DNA of 36,140 nucleotides from Limnochordia bacterium. Its GTDB lineage: Bacteria > Bacillota > Limnochordia > Darwinibacteriales > DTU012. Shown here one piece after another: positions 32,766-36,140 of this stretch (its first letter is position 1; each line of letters begins with the position of its first letter). The DNA is taken from contig SKJB01000031.1 in NCBI GenBank assembly GCA_007116145.1, positions 1-36,140 of the forward strand. The letters are read 5' to 3'. The notes under the pieces were generated by a model. It was given only the letters and a program-made list of their open reading frames with translations. It searched no databases and had not been told where the DNA came from. A program made the translations under genes and the position numbers.

Positions 32766-33596
32766 TTAGTTCACACTATTCGAGAAATTGATCAGTCGGT
32801 ACTGAGCGAACAATGGGTCTATAGGCGATTGTGATCTCCTCTGTGTCCCTTGATCACGAATAGTACTTTGGTATAATTCCGTATCCCTACTGTAATTTCG
32901 AGCTGGTTGTGAATCATCTTTATCATTTGAGCGTGGGAAAAAATCAATTATCTGTTGAGCAGCTGGTAATGAACATGAACCTGTATCAATCAAAAGCTGA
33001 TATTCGGGATAGTTCAGATCCGTGAGTGGTGATAAACTACGTTCAATCTCTGTGATCTCTACCCCGAGGAGACTGATTTCACGCACTAACTCAGATAGTA
33101 AGGCCAGCGCCTGACCCATGGCTCTTCCATACTCTACTAGATCTGTTTCTGAAGTACTTACTCTACCTATCCATTGCCAAAGAATAGCATCATAGATCTC
33201 TGTAATAGCCGTTTGAGGTAGTATTGGCAGCAAATCTCGATAATCTCCTGTGCTACTTTGATACTTTTGCAGCACCTGACGATTAAGCTCAGCACGAGAT
33301 GCATACCTTTCTACAATGGTATTTATCGCTTGTGTTTGTTCGGCTTGACGAATTGCGATGTCTGGATTGTACTGTTCCACAAACATTGCTACGAGCATTG
33401 CCGCTTCCATTCGACTAAAACCGAACTCGCGCGCAAGTTCAATGGGATACAGAATCAATTCTGTTACGACTAATTCCGTGAGTGCATTGTATATCCAGTG
33501 TTTAGCAGGGATATCTTCAAACGAATTTGCCTGTACAATGGGTGCAGTTACCATTACAATCCACAGAATACAAATGAGATAGACACTAGATTTCAA
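32766..33596 (-). CDS. SLH-like exported protein, 276 residues
   Basis: A signal peptide (KSSVYLICILWIVMVTAPIVQA) is followed by an SLH-like module (about 25-75: FEDIPAKHWIYNALTELVVTELILY, FSRMEAAMLVAMFVEQY) and helical regions; there is no barrel. It resembles the N-terminal half of the 494-residue protein. The best start is TTG at 33594-33596, with GGGGG five bases before; it places the signal peptide at the very N-terminus. A longer frame from 33662 begins with no spacer after AAAGGAG and adds 22 residues. Role unknown; likely a wall-bound partner of the outer-membrane proteins. Confidence 0.7.
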   Translation of the reverse strand: MKSSVYLICILWIVMVTAPIVQANSFEDIPAKHWIYNALTELVVTELILYPIELAREFGFSRMEAAMLVAMFVEQYNPDIAIRQAEQTQAINTIVERYASRAELNRQVLQKYQSSTGDYRDLLPILPQTAITEIYDAILWQWIGRVSTSETDLVEYGRAMGQALALLSELVREISLLGVEITEIERSLSPLTDLNYPEYQLLIDTGSCSLPAAQQIIDFFPRSNDKDDSQPARNYSRDTELYQSTIRDQGTQRRSQSPIDPLFAQYRLINFSNSVN

Positions 33597-33646
33597 ATGG
33601 TCCCCCAAGCACCTAAACTCGTATAAAACACATACATAGCTTAGAA

Positions 33647-33733
33647 CTAGACGGGTAGACACCTCCTTTTGAACGGGACAAAAATAGCAATAACTAACGA
33701 ATGTGAGCTATATCTAGTTATTCGGCGAGGCAT
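33647..33733 (-). CDS. possible 28-residue peptide upstream of the SLH gene
   Basis: An ATG at 33731-33733 stands six bases after CAGGAG and opens MPRRITRYSSHSLVIAIFVPFKRRCLPV. It has basic ends and a hydrophobic middle (SLVIAIFV). The region is otherwise empty between DUF3084 and the SLH gene. It has a plausible ribosome site but nothing else in support. Confidence 0.25.
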   Translation of the reverse strand: MPRRITRYSSHSLVIAIFVPFKRRCLPV

Positions 33734-33771
33734 GACAATCTCCTGCAATCAGCCCTTGGTACTAATTGCCA

Positions 33772-35004
33772 TTACTCGCTAGCTACTTCTAATTTTAGCT
33801 TAAGGGGACCTACCGCCGCCCAGGTATCTTCTGCTGCAAGTGCTCGAATTATAACTCGTCCCGATATCTCGTTTGCTTCGTCAATCGTCGCCAGAAAATC
33901 GATGAGCGGCACCTCAACCGCAGCTTGATTCTGGGTAATCATCCCACTGGTAATCGCCTTAATATTGGCCTCTCCTAACAACGTAAGGAGCTGTTTGTCT
34001 AAATCAAATGTTGTGGGTAAATCCAAAGACATTTCTGCTAAAACAGTTCCTTCCAAAAAAATTAATTCATTAGGAATCAACTCTAGATAGGTTTTAATCG
34101 GTTCACCCACAACAGTATTACTTTCTGAAGCAGCTCGCACCACCCATAGTCCTCGTTGTTGATGGAGAGCATGAGCAGCTAAATCTAATGTATACTGCGG
34201 TAAAATCAAAGCTAGCTTGTTATCATCACTAAATGCGCCTCTCCGCAAAGCCACGCTATTGGCCTCTTCAAGGAAGCTCTCTAGTCGCTCGTAGATTACG
34301 GCTATAGGTTCGCCTCCCTCAAATACCTGGGCAAAAATAATCTCATCTGCTTCGTAGGCTAGGTTAATATAGCGCATTTTATTCTCAAAATTAGCAAATA
34401 CATAGTCTAGTGCATCATAATCTTTCGCTAATGACTCATAAGCTTTGCCTAATACTTCGTATTCTTGCAGTAGATTTGCTCGCCGCGACTCTAAATCCTC
34501 AACTTGCCCTTTTAAGCGTTCACTAGCCTCACGAAACGTATCTGCACTTTGCCGTTCCTTCTGCACTTCCTGCTTCGCAGTCTCTAAATCCTCGACTAGG
34601 GCTAAATATTGATTCATCGCAAGCTCCATTTGAGCTTGAGCTTGTTCTAACTCGACGGCAGCTCGATCCCGTTCAGCTACCATGGTAATCAGACTAGCTT
34701 CCATATCGCCAATACGAACTGTTGTTTGTTCCAACTTACTTTGACTTTCCATTAGGGCTTCTTGAATGGACTTCATTCGAAATAAAGCGGTGCGAACATC
34801 ATTAGAAGCTATCGACAGTACTGCAATTGAGGAACCCGCGATAAAAATACCAGTAACAATCGTAATTAAAATGCCGGTGTGTTTCGGGCGTAAACCAAAT
34901 AAGGTTAAGCGTTTACGACCAACTTTCATCCCGATTTTATCCCCAAAGTATGCAACTAAACCACCTACAAGGGCTAACGTAATGATCAGTGTTAAACCAT
35001 ACAT
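33772..35004 (-). CDS. DUF3084 membrane protein of the LPS-transport locus
   Basis: A 410-residue inner-membrane protein. Helix 1 (about 3-20, LTLIITLALVGGLVAYFGD) and the conserved loop KIGMKVGRKRLTLFGLRPKHT lead into helix 2 (about 43-64). A coiled coil (about 75-205) and a periplasmic alpha/beta domain follow. This is DUF3084, known in cyanobacteria and diderm Firmicutes. ATG at 35002-35004 is preceded by GGGGGGAG at eight bases; the ATG eight codons up overlaps that site. It follows lptB by 39 bases, so a role in lipopolysaccharide transport or envelope assembly is likely by context, not shown. Confidence 0.87.
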   Translation of the reverse strand: MYGLTLIITLALVGGLVAYFGDKIGMKVGRKRLTLFGLRPKHTGILITIVTGIFIAGSSIAVLSIASNDVRTALFRMKSIQEALMESQSKLEQTTVRIGDMEASLITMVAERDRAAVELEQAQAQMELAMNQYLALVEDLETAKQEVQKERQSADTFREASERLKGQVEDLESRRANLLQEYEVLGKAYESLAKDYDALDYVFANFENKMRYINLAYEADEIIFAQVFEGGEPIAVIYERLESFLEEANSVALRRGAFSDDNKLALILPQYTLDLAAHALHQQRGLWVVRAASESNTVVGEPIKTYLELIPNELIFLEGTVLAEMSLDLPTTFDLDKQLLTLLGEANIKAITSGMITQNQAAVEVPLIDFLATIDEANEISGRVIIRALAAEDTWAAVGPLKLKLEVASE

Positions 35005-35043
35005 ATCGCTGTCTCCCCCCCTTTGCATCAGATACTGTCACAA

Positions 35044-35763
35044 CTATAGTACAAAATTTGCCCCCAAATAGTGCTTGCGCGCCTGCTCGTTTTCAGAAAT
35101 TTCCATAGCAGTACCGGCTACTAATACCTCTCCCTCCCGCATAATATACGCACGATCAGTAATTCTCAGCGTTTCCCGCACATTATGATCGGTAACTAGG
35201 ATTCCTAAGTTCTTCTTGCGCAATAAAGCAATAATCTCCTGAATCTCAGCAACTGCAATTGGGTCCACGCCAGCAAAAGGTTCATCGAGCAATACGAAAC
35301 CAGGACTTGTAGCTAAGGAACGAGCAATTTCTGTACGCCGACGTTCTCCACCGGAGAGTGCATACCCTTTTTGCCTACGTACCTGTTCTAAGTGGAACTC
35401 TTGCAATAAAAGTTCTAACCGTTCCTGTTGGTCTATGCGGGATAAGCGTTGTAACTCTACTATAGCCTGTATGTTTTCTTCTACGGTAAGTCGACGAAAA
35501 ATCGATGCTTCTTGAGGAAGATAGGCAATCCCTAATCGTCCTCGCTGGTACATAGGTATATTGGTAATCTCTGAACCATTTAGAAGAATCGATCCTTTAT
35601 TCGCCTTCTCAAGTCCGACAATCATAGAGAACGTTGTGGTTTTACCTGCACCATTAGGTCCTAGTAAGCCTACTACTTCACCTGGATCTACGCGCACACT
35701 TACCCCGCTTACTACGATCCTTTTTCCGTACTGCTTGACTAAATTATTGGCTATAATACTCAT
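35044..35763 (-). CDS. lptB: LPS export ABC ATPase
   Basis: ATPase of the LptB2FG complex, which extracts lipopolysaccharide from the inner membrane. Walker A GPNGAGKTTT at 35-44, Q-loop segment YLPQEASIFRRLTVEENI, signature LSGGERRRTEIARSLA, Walker B FVLLDEPFAGVDP, and switch His in VTDHNVRETL. The PQEASIF and DEPFAGVDPIAV forms mark LptB against other branched-chain-type ATPases. 239 residues, family length. ATG 35761-35763 with GGGGGC upstream. LptF/G and LptA/C are not in the window. It lies 30 bases after the LpxB-like gene, in the same operon. Confidence 0.95.
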   Translation of the reverse strand: MSIIANNLVKQYGKRIVVSGVSVRVDPGEVVGLLGPNGAGKTTTFSMIVGLEKANKGSILLNGSEITNIPMYQRGRLGIAYLPQEASIFRRLTVEENIQAIVELQRLSRIDQQERLELLLQEFHLEQVRRQKGYALSGGERRRTEIARSLATSPGFVLLDEPFAGVDPIAVAEIQEIIALLRKKNLGILVTDHNVRETLRITDRAYIMREGEVLVAGTAMEISENEQARKHYLGANFVL

Positions 35764-35793
35764 ACCAAAAGCCCCCTGGATACTAAACAGCCC

Positions 35794-36140
35794 CTAGTTA
35801 TCTTCTGTGTCTTGATCAAGCATAACTAGAACTGCTTGTGTAGCTCGTTCAATAGCACCAAAACTTCCTAACACATCGGGTAAACGCTTAAATTCCGTTA
35901 CCATTGTGGCTTTTAAGTCTGTATCAGCCAAGAGACGAATTATCTCTTTGGCCACCTTAGATTCGGTTAGATTGCTTTGAACCAGCTCGGGCATGGCAAG
36001 TTTCTCTAAAAGAAAATTGACCATTGAAAAGTACGATTTGTGAGTGAGCATTTTATCTAATAGATAGCTCGTTGCTGCGACTTTATGAACGGCTAGCGAG
36101 GGCTTACCCATCAAAGCTGCTTCCAAACTAGTACAACCAC
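35794..36140 (-). CDS. lpxB: lipid-A-disaccharide synthase, C-terminal part
   Basis: The 5' part is beyond the right edge; about 115 C-terminal residues are seen, and the frame continues open to the last base. The segment matches the LpxB end: GCTSLEAALMGKP (nucleotide-sugar site; others have SGTATLE), then KSYFSMVNFL, PELVQ and a helical tail with LGSFGAIERATQAVL. LpxB joins UDP-diacylglucosamine and lipid X to make the lipid A disaccharide. A MurG-type glycosyltransferase is the alternative, but the PELVQ and VNFL motifs and the lptB neighbour favour LpxB. Confidence 0.8.
   Translation of the reverse strand, partial: GCTSLEAALMGKPSLAVHKVAATSYLLDKMLTHKSYFSMVNFLLEKLAMPELVQSNLTESKVAKEIIRLLADTDLKATMVTEFKRLPDVLGSFGAIERATQAVLVMLDQDTEDN

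Noticed and set aside
35794-36140. MurG or another glycosyltransferase in place of LpxB
   Set aside because: The PELVQ segment, the helical tail and the lptB neighbour fit LpxB better, though only the C-terminus is visible.
1-36140. CRISPR arrays, tRNA, rRNA, insertion sequences or prophage
   Set aside because: No spaced direct repeats, cloverleaf, transposase or phage motifs were found on either strand.

Overview
The window looks like chromosome from a diderm (outer-membrane-bearing) Firmicute, of the Negativicutes / Halanaerobiales / Limnochordia kind. Bacillota traits are strong GGAGG ribosome sites, a glmS ribozyme, an FMN riboswitch on ribDEBAH, a class II EPSP synthase, a SpoIID-domain protein and ThiI beside a NifS-type desulfurase. 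Outer-membrane traits are an LpxB C-terminus, LptB, an RND pump with TolC-like proteins, and SLH-anchored beta-barrel proteins ending in Phe. I cannot fix the genus. Nearly everything is on the minus strand except 20339-25005. No tRNA, rRNA, CRISPR array or transposon was seen.

Layout. 1-1415: start of an unknown gene, then metK with its own promoter. 1421-6463: an operon, read right to left, of aroA, aroB, a LolE/MacB-type permease, its ATPase and a CsgG-like lipoprotein. 6473-14228: an RND efflux operon (adaptor, pump, two TolC-family proteins, TetR regulator) driven by a consensus promoter with a 20-bp palindromic operator at the transcription start. 14229-17962: ribD-ribE-ribBA-ribH under an FMN riboswitch with a clear leader terminator. 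18077-20263: glmS behind a glmS ribozyme; a terminator-like hairpin lies between ribozyme and gene. 20339-24722 (plus strand): a TPR-SpoIID protein, a cysteine desulfurase and thiI, followed by a 62-residue coiled-coil protein.

25055-36140 (minus strand): VanZ-like protein, a 49-residue Cys-rich protein, an orphan ParB-like protein, a secreted protein with a repeated YG motif, two SLH-type beta-barrel proteins (494 and 813 residues), a YqgF/RuvX-like protein, a third SLH-type protein, DUF3084, LptB and the end of LpxB. This half concerns mainly building the outer envelope and tethering it to the wall.

Best leads: the operator at 14171-14190; the hairpin between ribozyme and glmS; the short TolC-family protein that seems to lack barrel strands; the YG-repeat protein within the SLH/porin cluster; the Cys-rich small protein with a palindrome beside its ribosome site; and the structured 350-base leader of the main porin. 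Several genes start with TTG or GTG, and several starts were moved downstream because the longest reading frame ran through promoters or regulatory RNA. I did not find a clearly new multi-gene system.
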